Origin: UMGS1251 sp036666555
Lineage (GTDB): Bacteria > Bacillota > Clostridia > Lachnospirales > Lachnospiraceae
Length of the DNA: 40,032 nucleotides
Direction: 5' to 3'
Assembly: GCA_036666555.1 (NCBI GenBank)
Contig: JAVWVS010000019.1
Coordinates: forward strand, 1-40,032
The notes under the pieces were generated by a model, which worked only from the letters and a program-made list of their open reading frames with translations, searched no databases and had not been told where the DNA came from. The translations under genes were made by a program, and so were the position numbers. This document shows positions 1 to 7,802 of this stretch, one piece after another (position 1 is the first letter of the stretch; the number at the start of each line of letters is the position of its first letter).

Positions 1-24
1 AAGCTATTACTAGCTTTGAGGGGA

Positions 25-60
25 TTATTTTATTTGGAAGGTGTCAAACTCCCGAATCAT
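25..60 (-). CDS. possible 11-codon leader ORF
   Basis: On the minus strand an AGGAGG (65-70) lies four bases before an ATG (58-60) that opens an 11-codon frame closed by TAA (25-27). It sits just downstream of a recognisable promoter (89-116). It could be a leader peptide, or a chance frame in the 5' leader of a gene that lies left of the window. No function can be assigned. Confidence 0.25.
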   Translation of the reverse strand: MIREFDTFQIK

Positions 61-88
61 AATGCCTCCTATTTTTTCTTCTCTCATT

Positions 89-116
89 ATTATAGTATAA
101 TTTTTTCAAAAAGCAA
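89..116 (-). promoter_or_regulatory. putative sigma-A promoter, leftward
   Basis: Read on the minus strand: -35 TTGCTT (111-116), a 16-base spacer and a perfect -10 TATAAT (89-94). It would drive a gene that lies left of the window. Confidence 0.4.
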
Positions 117-122
117 TGTTTA

Positions 123-151
123 TTGACGAACCCAATGGCCAAGTCTATAAT
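123..151 (+). promoter_or_regulatory. sigma-A promoter of the C-GCAxxG-C-C gene
   Basis: -35 TTGACG (123-128), a 17-base spacer and -10 TATAAT (146-151), about 35 bases before the ATG at 187. This is a near-consensus vegetative promoter. Confidence 0.75.
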
Positions 152-186
152 AAATATTATACAACAGTAGAAAGAAGGTACAAGTA

Positions 187-636
187 ATGACAAAAGATAT
201 ACAGATGGAACAGCTTCAAGCAGATGCTGTGGAAATTTTCAACTCCGGATTTGCGTGTTCGGAATCCATTATTTATGCAATTAAAAAAAATTTTGAACTA
301 GATGACTTGTCCGATGATGCAATTGCCATGAGTTCCGGATTTCCTTGGGGACTTGGTGGCGCAGGATGTATCTGTGGTGCATTAGCTGGCGGAACCATGT
401 GCCTTGGTTATTTTTTCGGACGCAGAACCCCCGGAGATCCAGCTATCAATAAGTGTTTTAAACTAACCCAGGAATTACATGACTATTTCAAGGAAACTTG
501 TGGTGGAACCTGCTGTCGTGTCTTAACAAGAGGAAAAGAAAAAAATTCTCCCCAACGCAAAGCCCAGTGTACACAGTTTGTATCGGATACTGTAAAGAAA
601 ACAGCCGAAATTATCTTGCGAGAGTTGGATAAATAG
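187..636 (+). CDS. C-GCAxxG-C-C family protein
   Basis: A 149-residue protein of the cysteine-rich family named after its C-GCAxxG-C-C signature, which is usually annotated as a putative redox protein of unknown function. Visible here are a Cys in FACSES near residue 24, the core GGAGCICGALAGG around residues 57-69, and a later CGGTCC cluster near residue 105. The length is typical for the family. The start is supported by AGAAGG eight bases upstream and by the promoter at 123-151. It is monocistronic, with a strong terminator directly after the stop. The paired cysteines suggest metal or thiol chemistry, but the actual reaction is unknown. Confidence 0.8.
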   Translation: MTKDIQMEQLQADAVEIFNSGFACSESIIYAIKKNFELDDLSDDAIAMSSGFPWGLGGAGCICGALAGGTMCLGYFFGRRTPGDPAINKCFKLTQELHDYFKETCGGTCCRVLTRGKEKNSPQRKAQCTQFVSDTVKKTAEIILRELDK

Positions 637-674
637 AAAAAGGATAGAAGCCTCTTGACTTCTATCCTTTTTCT
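637..674. terminator. bidirectional intrinsic terminator
   Basis: A perfect 14-bp inverted repeat (637-650 and 659-672) with an 8-base loop, flanked by an A-run and a T-run. It sits between the convergent C-GCAxxG-C-C gene and the last gene of the sugar operon and can serve both strands. Confidence 0.85.
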
Positions 675-692
675 ATTTATCTGGTATATTTC

Positions 693-1394
693 TTACAATT
701 TTTTAGTTTCATTTCCATAATATGCATTTTTACCATGTTTTCTATTATAATGTTTGTCCTGTAATCCTTGTGGCGCTATCTGACTGTTGGGATTGATTTG
801 TTCACACCTTGTCGCCATCTTCGCAACCTCTTCCAATACAACCGCATTGTGCACCGCTTCATTTGCATCTTTTCCCCAAGTAAAAGGTCCATGGTTTTTA
901 CAAAGTACTGCCGGCATAGATTCATAATTTCTTTCCTTAAAACAATCCACAATAAGTATCCCCGCATTCTTCTCGTATGCTTCTTCAATTTCCCCTTTCG
1001 TAAGATTTCTTACACAAGGAACTTCCCCATACATGTAATCTGCATGAGTCGTTCCGTAACAAGGAATTCCTCTTCCTGCCTGTGCCCAACTAGTTGCCCA
1101 AGAGGAATGAGTATGTACAATCCCGCCAATATTGCCAAATGCTTTATAAATTTCTGCGTGCGTTGCTGTGTCTGAGGATGGGTTGTACCGTCCTTCCACT
1201 TTATTTCCTTGTAAATCTACAATTACCATATCAGCCGGAGTTAATTCATTGTATTCTACCCCACTTGGCTTAATTGCAAATAATCCGGATTCACGGTCTA
1301 TACCACTTACATTTCCCCAAGTAAATGTAACTAATTCATATTTTGGCAATAGCATGTTTGCTTGCCATACTTTTTCCTTTAATTGCTCTAACAT
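693..1394 (-). CDS. araD: L-ribulose-5-phosphate 4-epimerase (AraD/UlaF type)
   Basis: Class II aldolase/epimerase family, 233 residues. It interconverts L-ribulose 5-phosphate and D-xylulose 5-phosphate, the entry point to the pentose phosphate pathway, using a divalent metal. Visible motifs are GNVSG, KPSGVEY (phosphate binding), SSDTATHAE, the metal-binding HTHSSW, and KNHGPF with a further His. The start at 1394 is chosen over an upstream in-frame ATG at 1424 because GAGGAGAG lies just before it. It is the last gene of the sugar operon, 19 bases after the kinase. AraD, UlaF and SgbE cannot be told apart by eye; the neighbours argue for the L-xylulose branch. Confidence 0.88.
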   Translation of the reverse strand: MLEQLKEKVWQANMLLPKYELVTFTWGNVSGIDRESGLFAIKPSGVEYNELTPADMVIVDLQGNKVEGRYNPSSDTATHAEIYKAFGNIGGIVHTHSSWATSWAQAGRGIPCYGTTHADYMYGEVPCVRNLTKGEIEEAYEKNAGILIVDCFKERNYESMPAVLCKNHGPFTWGKDANEAVHNAVVLEEVAKMATRCEQINPNSQIAPQGLQDKHYNRKHGKNAYYGNETKKL

Positions 1395-1413
1395 TTTCTC
1401 TCCTCTAAAATAG

Positions 1414-2928
1414 CTAATTTTCAAATCGTTTCCATACCGGATTCAATGCGTCCACTACCAATCGATAAGTTTTATATTTTTTTTCATAAATCTCTCGATA
1501 CGTTGTCCTTGGTTTCACTGTTTTTGTAATTGTAACTGTTTTTTCAATTGCATCTTGATAGCTGCCATAAATACCGGATGCAATCCCAGCTGCAATGGCT
1601 GCCCCTTGAGCTCCTAGCTCTTTGTCTGCAATAACATCGATGGGAATTTGTAATACATCTGCAAATATTTGTACCCACACTTCCGAATTTGCAGCACCAC
1701 CAGAAAGGCGTATACTGCTTGGTTTTGCCCTATTCTTTAACAGCTTATTTACATGCGTTAAATGAGAAAATACAATTCCTTCATATACCGCACGCAACAT
1801 ATGCTTTTTGTTGTGATAGGCCGTCAGTCCAATAAAAGTTCCTTTCGCAAGTGCATCTTCATTAGAACCATTTAAAAACGGCAAAAATATTACATTGCAA
1901 TCTTGTGGTTCCAGCGAAGCCACCCATTCATTGGTTATGTCATAAATAGAACCGCCCTTTTCTTTTTCAATAGCTTTTTCATAGCCTAGCAAATTGCGTA
2001 TAAACCACTCCATATTTCCGGCCGAAGTAGGACTGCTCTCTTCGATTAAATAGTAACCCGGAATACAAAACATCGAGTTAAGAGCCACTGTTCCATTAAG
2101 AATTGGTTTCTTTGCTATATACTCATTAATGCTCCATGTTCCAGCAACCATACACATCTGCTCTTCATCCAACAATCCGGAGGCAATCCCACAAGCATCT
2201 ATGTCAAACATTCCGGCTGCCACTGGAATTCCTTCCGGCAATAATGTCTTAGCCTCTGCCTCTTTTGTAATATACCCACAAATATCCGCTGAATATTTTA
2301 AAGGTGGAAGCTTATCAAAAATCATTTCCAAACCGTAATAAGACAATAGTTCTCTATCGTATTCACCGGTTTTCATATTTACCAGATTTCCTCCTGTGAA
2401 ATCCGTGTATTCTGCATATGCCTCACCTGTTAGCATATATCGAATGTAGTCTTTTACAGAAAATATATATTGTGTACATTCCAAACTCTCCGGAGCATAA
2501 TCTCTAATCCATGCTAACAACGCAACTGGCTGACAAGCTAAAATATCTTGAAATGTTTTTTCATAAACTTTTTCAGTTGTACCATTGAGATGCCAATCTT
2601 TAACATATTCCCAAGCACGCATATCCGTAGAAATAATTCCATTGTAGGACGGGTTTCCTTGAGCATCTACCATATAAAGACCTTTTCCATGACCTGAAAA
2701 AGAAACACCTCGAATATCCGAAGGATTAACCTCACTTTTTTCAATACACTCCTTAATTGCTTGTGCATTTGCCAGCCATAATTCTGACATATTTCGTTCT
2801 GTATATCCTGGCTTTGGAGTAAGTGTGACTGTTGGTATGCTTACTACCGCAATCTGTGTTCCAACTTCATCAAACAAAGCAGCCTTAGAAAAAGTTCCAC
2901 CATTATCAATTCCCATTAAGTAATTCAT
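1414..2928 (-). CDS. lyxK: FGGY carbohydrate kinase, L-xylulose kinase (LyxK-like)
   Basis: 504-residue FGGY-family sugar kinase, predicted to phosphorylate L-xylulose to L-xylulose 5-phosphate in the cytosol. The N-terminal phosphate-binding motif is GIDNGGTFSKAALFD. Stretches such as PKPGYTERNMSELW, FSGHGKGLY, SPTSAGNMEWF and YEGIVFSHLTHVN match my memory of E. coli LyxK more closely than RhaB or XylB. The ATP-binding GGAANSEVW motif near residue 412 and the GAQGAAIAAG motif near residue 444 are intact. Only one base separates its ATG from the stop of the 3-epimerase gene, so the two are probably translationally coupled. The substrate is an inference from the product-specific epimerases beside it. 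Confidence 0.85.
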   Translation of the reverse strand: MNYLMGIDNGGTFSKAALFDEVGTQIAVVSIPTVTLTPKPGYTERNMSELWLANAQAIKECIEKSEVNPSDIRGVSFSGHGKGLYMVDAQGNPSYNGIISTDMRAWEYVKDWHLNGTTEKVYEKTFQDILACQPVALLAWIRDYAPESLECTQYIFSVKDYIRYMLTGEAYAEYTDFTGGNLVNMKTGEYDRELLSYYGLEMIFDKLPPLKYSADICGYITKEAEAKTLLPEGIPVAAGMFDIDACGIASGLLDEEQMCMVAGTWSINEYIAKKPILNGTVALNSMFCIPGYYLIEESSPTSAGNMEWFIRNLLGYEKAIEKEKGGSIYDITNEWVASLEPQDCNVIFLPFLNGSNEDALAKGTFIGLTAYHNKKHMLRAVYEGIVFSHLTHVNKLLKNRAKPSSIRLSGGAANSEVWVQIFADVLQIPIDVIADKELGAQGAAIAAGIASGIYGSYQDAIEKTVTITKTVKPRTTYREIYEKKYKTYRLVVDALNPVWKRFEN

Positions 2929-2929
2929 A

Positions 2930-3775
2930 TTAGTACCCTTCCTTTTCCAAATAAGCGGTCATCATGCAATTGGCATATTCTAAATCTGCTTTCCACTGTG
3001 GATTTCCCGTATACCAAAATTCTGTCACAAACTTTCGTACTCCTATTTCCCATGCAGTCTGAATGATTTTTTCAAAATCCACTTGCCCCGTTCCAAATGG
3101 AATTTCTCGGAATTTTCCGGGTACTGTCTCTTTTAAATGTAACGCTACTGTATGACCTGCCCCTCTTTGAATATCTTCGTATACATCTGTTCCATAGGTT
3201 ATTGCTGCATTATTAAGATTTCCGGAATCAGGATACACATTTAGATAAGATGAATTTATTTTGTCTACGTAGTTCATTGCTTTTGACACGGTATTCATAA
3301 ATTCTGTCTCCATTGTTTCAAATCCCAAAGTAATGCCCACTTTCGCCGCCATTTGAACCGCCTTTTTTAAATTCTTTTCAAAACGTTCTACGGTATCCGG
3401 TGTGGACTGCTCGTAATAAACATCATATCCAGCCAATTGAATAATACGAATTCCCAGGTCTTCAGCCAATCCAATTGCCTTTTCCATAATTTCCATGCCT
3501 TTGGCAGCTATTTTTTCGTCACTGCTTCCCAGTGGATATTTTCGATGACCACTCAAACACATCGTTTGAATTGGCATATCTATTTCATACATCCATGTGA
3601 CAAGTTCAAAACGTTCTTCCTTGGTCCATTCCAATCTTGCTAATTTATCGTCTGTTTCATCAATACTAATTTCTATAAAATCAAAACCTGCTCCTTGTGC
3701 CGCATAAAGTTTTTCCTTCCAACTCAGCTCTAATGGCATAGCTTTTTCATATAACCCTAATGTATACTGCTTCAT
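2930..3775 (-). CDS. ulaE: L-xylulose-5-phosphate 3-epimerase (UlaE/SgbU type)
   Basis: 281-residue TIM-barrel sugar phosphate epimerase converting L-xylulose 5-phosphate to L-ribulose 5-phosphate. The N-terminus LGLYEKAMP, the segment FDFIEISIDETDDKLARLEW, MCLSGHRKYPLGS, IIQLAGYDVYYEQ and FGTGQVDFEKI correspond closely to remembered E. coli UlaE/SgbU. Acidic and histidine residues typical of the metal site occur in IEISIDE, GFETME and VALHLKE. It lies between the mutarotase and the kinase, so three successive pathway enzymes are adjacent. Its presence is the main reason to think the kinase makes L-xylulose 5-phosphate. Confidence 0.9.
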   Translation of the reverse strand: MKQYTLGLYEKAMPLELSWKEKLYAAQGAGFDFIEISIDETDDKLARLEWTKEERFELVTWMYEIDMPIQTMCLSGHRKYPLGSSDEKIAAKGMEIMEKAIGLAEDLGIRIIQLAGYDVYYEQSTPDTVERFEKNLKKAVQMAAKVGITLGFETMETEFMNTVSKAMNYVDKINSSYLNVYPDSGNLNNAAITYGTDVYEDIQRGAGHTVALHLKETVPGKFREIPFGTGQVDFEKIIQTAWEIGVRKFVTEFWYTGNPQWKADLEYANCMMTAYLEKEGY

Positions 3776-3815
3776 ACAAAATCTCCTTTAACTTCTATAG
3801 GATATCACCCTACAC

Positions 3816-4127
3816 TCAATCTAAATGAAAAAGTTGTTTCAGATCCACACTCACCGGACTATTGTCTGGATTTGTTTCCATGATATCTGCCATAAAATCC
3901 CACCATTTTCGATTAATAGCACTATCTGCTCCTTGTGCCCAAAGCTCTTCATTTTCAATTTCAATATACCCAAAAAGAGTTAAATTTTCTTTATCCAGAA
4001 AAATCGTATAATTTTTTCCACCATATTCGTGTATCATATCTATCATTTCCGGCCAAAGTGCATTATGTCTTTTTTCATATTCCTTTTCCATCCCTTGGTA
4101 AAGATGCATTTTAAATCCCTTTATCAT
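3816..4127 (-). CDS. rhaM: L-rhamnose mutarotase family protein (RhaM/RhaU)
   Basis: 103-residue protein of the rhamnose mutarotase family (DUF718), which interconverts alpha and beta anomers of a sugar after uptake. The MKMHLYQG-like start (FKMHLYQGMEKEYEKRH), the HNALWPEM segment with its conserved His, the FLDKENLTLFGYIE strand and the WW pair near residue 74 are family hallmarks. The start has AAGGAGC about six bases upstream. It sits between the binding-protein gene and the 3-epimerase. E. coli RhaM is known to act on L-rhamnose and L-lyxose, which fits a lyxose/xylulose pathway. Confidence 0.88.
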   Translation of the reverse strand: MIKGFKMHLYQGMEKEYEKRHNALWPEMIDMIHEYGGKNYTIFLDKENLTLFGYIEIENEELWAQGADSAINRKWWDFMADIMETNPDNSPVSVDLKQLFHLD

Positions 4128-4160
4128 ACTTGCTCCTTTATCTGTCTTCCTTCAATAATA

Positions 4161-4227
4161 GAAACCGCTGACGTATCTATAACCTCTATTTTCATAGTAA
4201 CGATTACAAACACCACCAGCGGTTCTA
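4161..4227 (-). promoter_or_regulatory. inverted repeat between binding-protein and mutarotase genes
   Basis: On the transcribed strand AGAACCGCTG pairs with CAGCGGTTTC across a loop of roughly 47 bases, in the 144-base gap after the binding-protein gene. No T-run follows, so it is not a standard terminator. It may be an mRNA-protecting or processing structure that keeps binding-protein mRNA more abundant. Confidence 0.4.
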
Positions 4228-4271
4228 CTCAACTAAAAATTTTCCATTTTTTCATTATCTTTATTTTGGAA

Positions 4272-5450
4272 TTACAGTTTATCAATCCACTCTGCCATAT
4301 TGGTCTTGTAGAAGATGTATGGTGTACCTGCCAAAACTGCTGTTCCTTTTCCACTTTCATAAGCTTCATACTTTTCTGCTGGATAATCGCGGAATTTAGC
4401 CATTTCAAAGGAAGAACCAACTTTTCCATCAAAAGAACCATCAATTGTTGCCATTGTAGAAGCTCCTGCAACTGCTCCTAGATGAATAACATCCCATAGC
4501 ATCATGTATGGACACACTGATTTAAATGCGTCATCATCTGCTTTTGTAGGCATGAAAGATTGCATTTCAGAAGGTAATCCCAAACCGGTTAGTTTGATTT
4601 TACTATCTGCGGATTTTAAAGATTGTCCTGCTGCAGCAATACCAACTGTCGTAGGTGAAATAATACAATCCACTTTATTTTCTGCAATAAATGCCTGTGC
4701 TTGTGTTGTAGATTCAGTTAAGTCATCATTACCATACTTTTTATCTAATTCTCCACTTACTTTACCCGCATATACAGCTTCTTTTAATTCTGTTTCCATT
4801 GCTGCTATCCAACTATTTTGTACCGGAGTGTCAATCGATGCTGAAAGCACACCTAATTTGATTTCGTCTCCTGAGTAATCTTTCAATCCTGTTTCAATAG
4901 CTTTTTTCATGTCTCCATCTTCTGGATAGTCTTCACCCATTGTAATCAATACAGCTGCTTGTACTAAATAAGAACCAATATCTTGTACTTCTGCCTGATT
5001 AATATGTGTAGTACGATATTCTGGATTCGCTTCTGAGTCGATGGATGTAATTGGGATACCTGCATCCTTCGCTTTTTTGAATACTTCATCATAACCAGCA
5101 TCACCATTTGTGGAAATAGTAATTGAAGCTACTTTTTGTGTAATCAATTCATCCAACAATTTAACTTGAGCTGCTACCGTTGTTTCAGCAGGACTCTTGT
5201 AAACTGCCTTTTCACCCTGGTCTTTCAGGTATTCATTAAAACCTTCAAACATCAAATCACCAAACGTATTTCCGGTACTCTTAAACATAAATACGTGGCT
5301 ACCCTCCAATGAATCTCCTGATCCTTTTTTCGTCTCTGTTTTTGCAGTATCTTCTGATTCTGCAGGTTTTGTCTTACTACAACCCGCAAGCAAAGATAAT
5401 GACATTGCTACACAAAGACCCATTGCTAAAAACCTTTTGCACTTTCTCAT
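4272..5450 (-). CDS. sugar ABC transporter substrate-binding lipoprotein (RhaS-like)
   Basis: 392-residue periplasmic-binding-protein type 1 lipoprotein that captures the sugar outside the membrane. Residues 1-24 form a lipoprotein signal peptide ending in the lipobox LLAGC, followed by a charged linker. The body has the two-lobe pattern of RhaS/LsrB-type binding proteins, with SITISTNGDAGYDE, ITSIDSEANPEYR, CIISPTTVGIAAAGQ and the GLGLPSEM segment near residue 292. It follows the two permease genes and the ATPase, and precedes the mutarotase. Rhamnose, autoinducer-2 and ribose binding proteins share this fold; the RhaS type is favoured by the linked mutarotase. The true ligand is not readable from sequence. 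Confidence 0.87.
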   Translation of the reverse strand: MRKCKRFLAMGLCVAMSLSLLAGCSKTKPAESEDTAKTETKKGSGDSLEGSHVFMFKSTGNTFGDLMFEGFNEYLKDQGEKAVYKSPAETTVAAQVKLLDELITQKVASITISTNGDAGYDEVFKKAKDAGIPITSIDSEANPEYRTTHINQAEVQDIGSYLVQAAVLITMGEDYPEDGDMKKAIETGLKDYSGDEIKLGVLSASIDTPVQNSWIAAMETELKEAVYAGKVSGELDKKYGNDDLTESTTQAQAFIAENKVDCIISPTTVGIAAAGQSLKSADSKIKLTGLGLPSEMQSFMPTKADDDAFKSVCPYMMLWDVIHLGAVAGASTMATIDGSFDGKVGSSFEMAKFRDYPAEKYEAYESGKGTAVLAGTPYIFYKTNMAEWIDKL

Positions 5451-5535
5451 TTTGTTTCCTCCATTCTTTTTTTAGTTTCTTATACAAGCAATGCTTAAAT
5501 GCACTGTTTATATCATAAATAAAAATATTTCCAAA

Positions 5536-6798
5536 TTAGTTTGCAAATCTCTGTTTTGCTTTTTGAGCATCTGCTTTTATTTCTATTTTCAATGCGGCAG
5601 TCTGCTCTTTGCATTTGGTTTGCAATCCCGTAATTTTTGCTTGATATTTACTGATTTTTGCTTCCTTCTCTGCTTCAGTAAGTTTACTGTCTTTTTTTGT
5701 TTCTCCAATTAAACTTCTTAAAGCTTTCGTTTCCTCTTGCATTTTAATATTTAATGCTTCAATATTTTTATTATTGGCATACATCAATTTTAATTTAATG
5801 TTTGCTATCAATTGTTTATTTACATTCGGAATAAGCACTGCAATAATTAGTATAAAACCCGTCAAAATCTTGCGTGAGTTGGCATCTACATCCATAAGAC
5901 CCAGTGTATATATGAGGAATGCCATGATTAATGTTCCAATAACCGGTCCATAAACTTTTCCTTTTCCACCATTCGTGGAAATTCCACCAAGTACACAAAT
6001 AGCAATTGCATCTAATTCATATCCGGTTCCCATTGTCGAGCTAACACCACCGCCCATACGTCCTACAAAGAAAATGGATGCTATGCCGGCCATCAGCCCC
6101 ATGATAATAAATACTGTCATTTTCGTTCTTTCCACGCTAATACCGGAATAAGTAGCAACGGTTGGATTATTTCCAATAATATATAATTTACGACCAAATG
6201 GCGAACGATGTAATACTACCATAAAAACACCTGCCATCAGTAAAAATATAATGAGTCCTATCGGAATACCTAATATATTCGTCCACGCTAAATCTGTATA
6301 AAATTTAGGGAAATTCTTTAATACATTGACATCTAAAATAATTTTTGCAATTCCTCTAAAAAGCATAGATGTTGAAATGGTTACAATTACCGCAGGCATT
6401 TTAATATATGCAATCAAATATCCATTAAAAGCTCCACAAGCAGCTCCTGACAGTAGTCCAAATAATACACAAAGTATCATTGGAAGACCTGCATCCATAG
6501 ATAAACCTGTTACCATAGAAGCAACAATCATGGTAGCTGCTACAGAAACATCAATGTCACCAAGCATTAGAACAAAAATCATCCCTAGTACCAGAGGGGA
6601 TAAATCCATCCCCGATTGAATAATGGATTGAATTGTTCCCGGTGAAAAATATAGATCTGACCTCATTGTAATTAACGCAATATTAATTAAAATAAGTATA
6701 TAAATCAAAATCATTTCCCATTTTAAAAGGAATTTAGATAATTTAAATTTTTCTTTTACTGCTAAATCATTAACAGGTACTTTCACTTCGCTACTCAT
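5536..6798 (-). CDS. sugar ABC transporter permease with C-terminal coiled-coil tail
   Basis: 420-residue inner-membrane permease of the RbsC/RhaQ (BPD_transp_2) family. Multiple hydrophobic segments occupy roughly residues 30-335, with the family loop MLGDIDVSVAATM near residue 80 and the coupling-loop region AICVLGGISTNGGKG near residue 265. Such permeases usually end soon after the last helix, at about 320-350 residues. Here about 80 additional residues follow, rich in Lys, Glu and Ala and lacking Pro, which look like a cytoplasmic coiled coil (EALNIKMQEETKALRS onward). The ATG overlaps the previous permease stop by one base (TAATG). Function as a transport subunit is secure; the tail is unexplained. 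Confidence 0.88.
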   Translation of the reverse strand: MSSEVKVPVNDLAVKEKFKLSKFLLKWEMILIYILILINIALITMRSDLYFSPGTIQSIIQSGMDLSPLVLGMIFVLMLGDIDVSVAATMIVASMVTGLSMDAGLPMILCVLFGLLSGAACGAFNGYLIAYIKMPAVIVTISTSMLFRGIAKIILDVNVLKNFPKFYTDLAWTNILGIPIGLIIFLLMAGVFMVVLHRSPFGRKLYIIGNNPTVATYSGISVERTKMTVFIIMGLMAGIASIFFVGRMGGGVSSTMGTGYELDAIAICVLGGISTNGGKGKVYGPVIGTLIMAFLIYTLGLMDVDANSRKILTGFILIIAVLIPNVNKQLIANIKLKLMYANNKNIEALNIKMQEETKALRSLIGETKKDSKLTEAEKEAKISKYQAKITGLQTKCKEQTAALKIEIKADAQKAKQRFAN

Positions 6799-7802
6799 TA
6801 TATTAAAGCACCCCTTTCTTTTAATACTCGTTTTTCTGCAGAGCGTGCAGTAAAGATATTAATTGCAACGGCAATAATGATAATTGCTCCTTGAATCGCA
6901 TCCTGCCAAACACTTAGACCCGGAAGTAAGCTGATAAAGTAAGTAATAACACTCATCATTAGAAACCCTATTACCACACCATCGATTTTTCCACGTCCGC
7001 CAGTAATGCTGACTCCACCAAGAATACAAATAGCAATTGCCTGCATTTCATATCCCTCACCCATGCCGTAGTAGCATATAGAATAATTGGCTGTATACAA
7101 CATCCCTGCTAATCCTGCCAGCGCACCACAAATGGTAAATGCCATAAATGTGATTTTGGCTTCTTTAATACCTGCAATTTGAGCAGATTCTTTATTTGTA
7201 CCAATTGCATAAATTCTTCGTCCAAGAGCAGTGTATCCCAAAAAGATACCTGCCACGATAAATACTATTAATACAATCCATAAAAGGTTATAAACACCAA
7301 AAGTTTTACCACCTGCAAAGTTTACATAACTTTCTGCAAATTGGTGTGGAAACCACCAATTACCACCACTGGCTAAAAATGCAAATCCACGAAAAATATA
7401 CATGGTACCAAGTGTTGCAATCATTGGAACCATCTTTAAATAACCTACAATAAATCCATTAAATGCACCACATAAAATTCCCACTGCAATACCAAGTAAT
7501 GCCCATACAATTGCAGGTACATCTTTATTATTACTCATCAAAGAAGAACATATCACGCCAGCTAAACTAAGTGTAGATGCTACTGAAAGATCAATTCCTC
7601 CTGTAATAATGACTAACATACTTCCAACTGCTAAAAGTCCATACACAGCATTATTTCGAAGCATATTTAAAATGGATGTTAAAGAGTACATGGAAGGAGT
7701 TACTATTGCTGCGACAATCAATAGTACCAGAAATCCCACTATAAGACCAAAATTTCTATTTCCAGTTACCTTTTTCAAAAAAGAGCTATTCTGTTCTTTC
7801 AT
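6798..7802 (-). CDS. sugar ABC transporter permease (RhaP/RbsC family)
   Basis: 334-residue permease of the BPD_transp_2 family, normal in length, pairing with the other permease to form the membrane channel. Family landmarks are ITGGIDLSVASTLSLAG near residue 66, GAFNGFIVGYLKMVPMIATLGTM near residue 112 and AICILGGVSITGGRGK near residue 258. The ATG overlaps the ATPase stop codon by one base (TAATG), and the downstream permease ATG overlaps this gene's stop the same way, so all three are translationally coupled. Confidence 0.9.
   Translation of the reverse strand: MKEQNSSFLKKVTGNRNFGLIVGFLVLLIVAAIVTPSMYSLTSILNMLRNNAVYGLLAVGSMLVIITGGIDLSVASTLSLAGVICSSLMSNNKDVPAIVWALLGIAVGILCGAFNGFIVGYLKMVPMIATLGTMYIFRGFAFLASGGNWWFPHQFAESYVNFAGGKTFGVYNLLWIVLIVFIVAGIFLGYTALGRRIYAIGTNKESAQIAGIKEAKITFMAFTICGALAGLAGMLYTANYSICYYGMGEGYEMQAIAICILGGVSITGGRGKIDGVVIGFLMMSVITYFISLLPGLSVWQDAIQGAIIIIAVAINIFTARSAEKRVLKERGALI

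Noticed and set aside
4029..4481. Plus-strand open frame across the mutarotase and binding-protein genes
   Set aside because: Antisense to two well-supported genes, with biased Phe/Ile/Ser content typical of a shadow frame.
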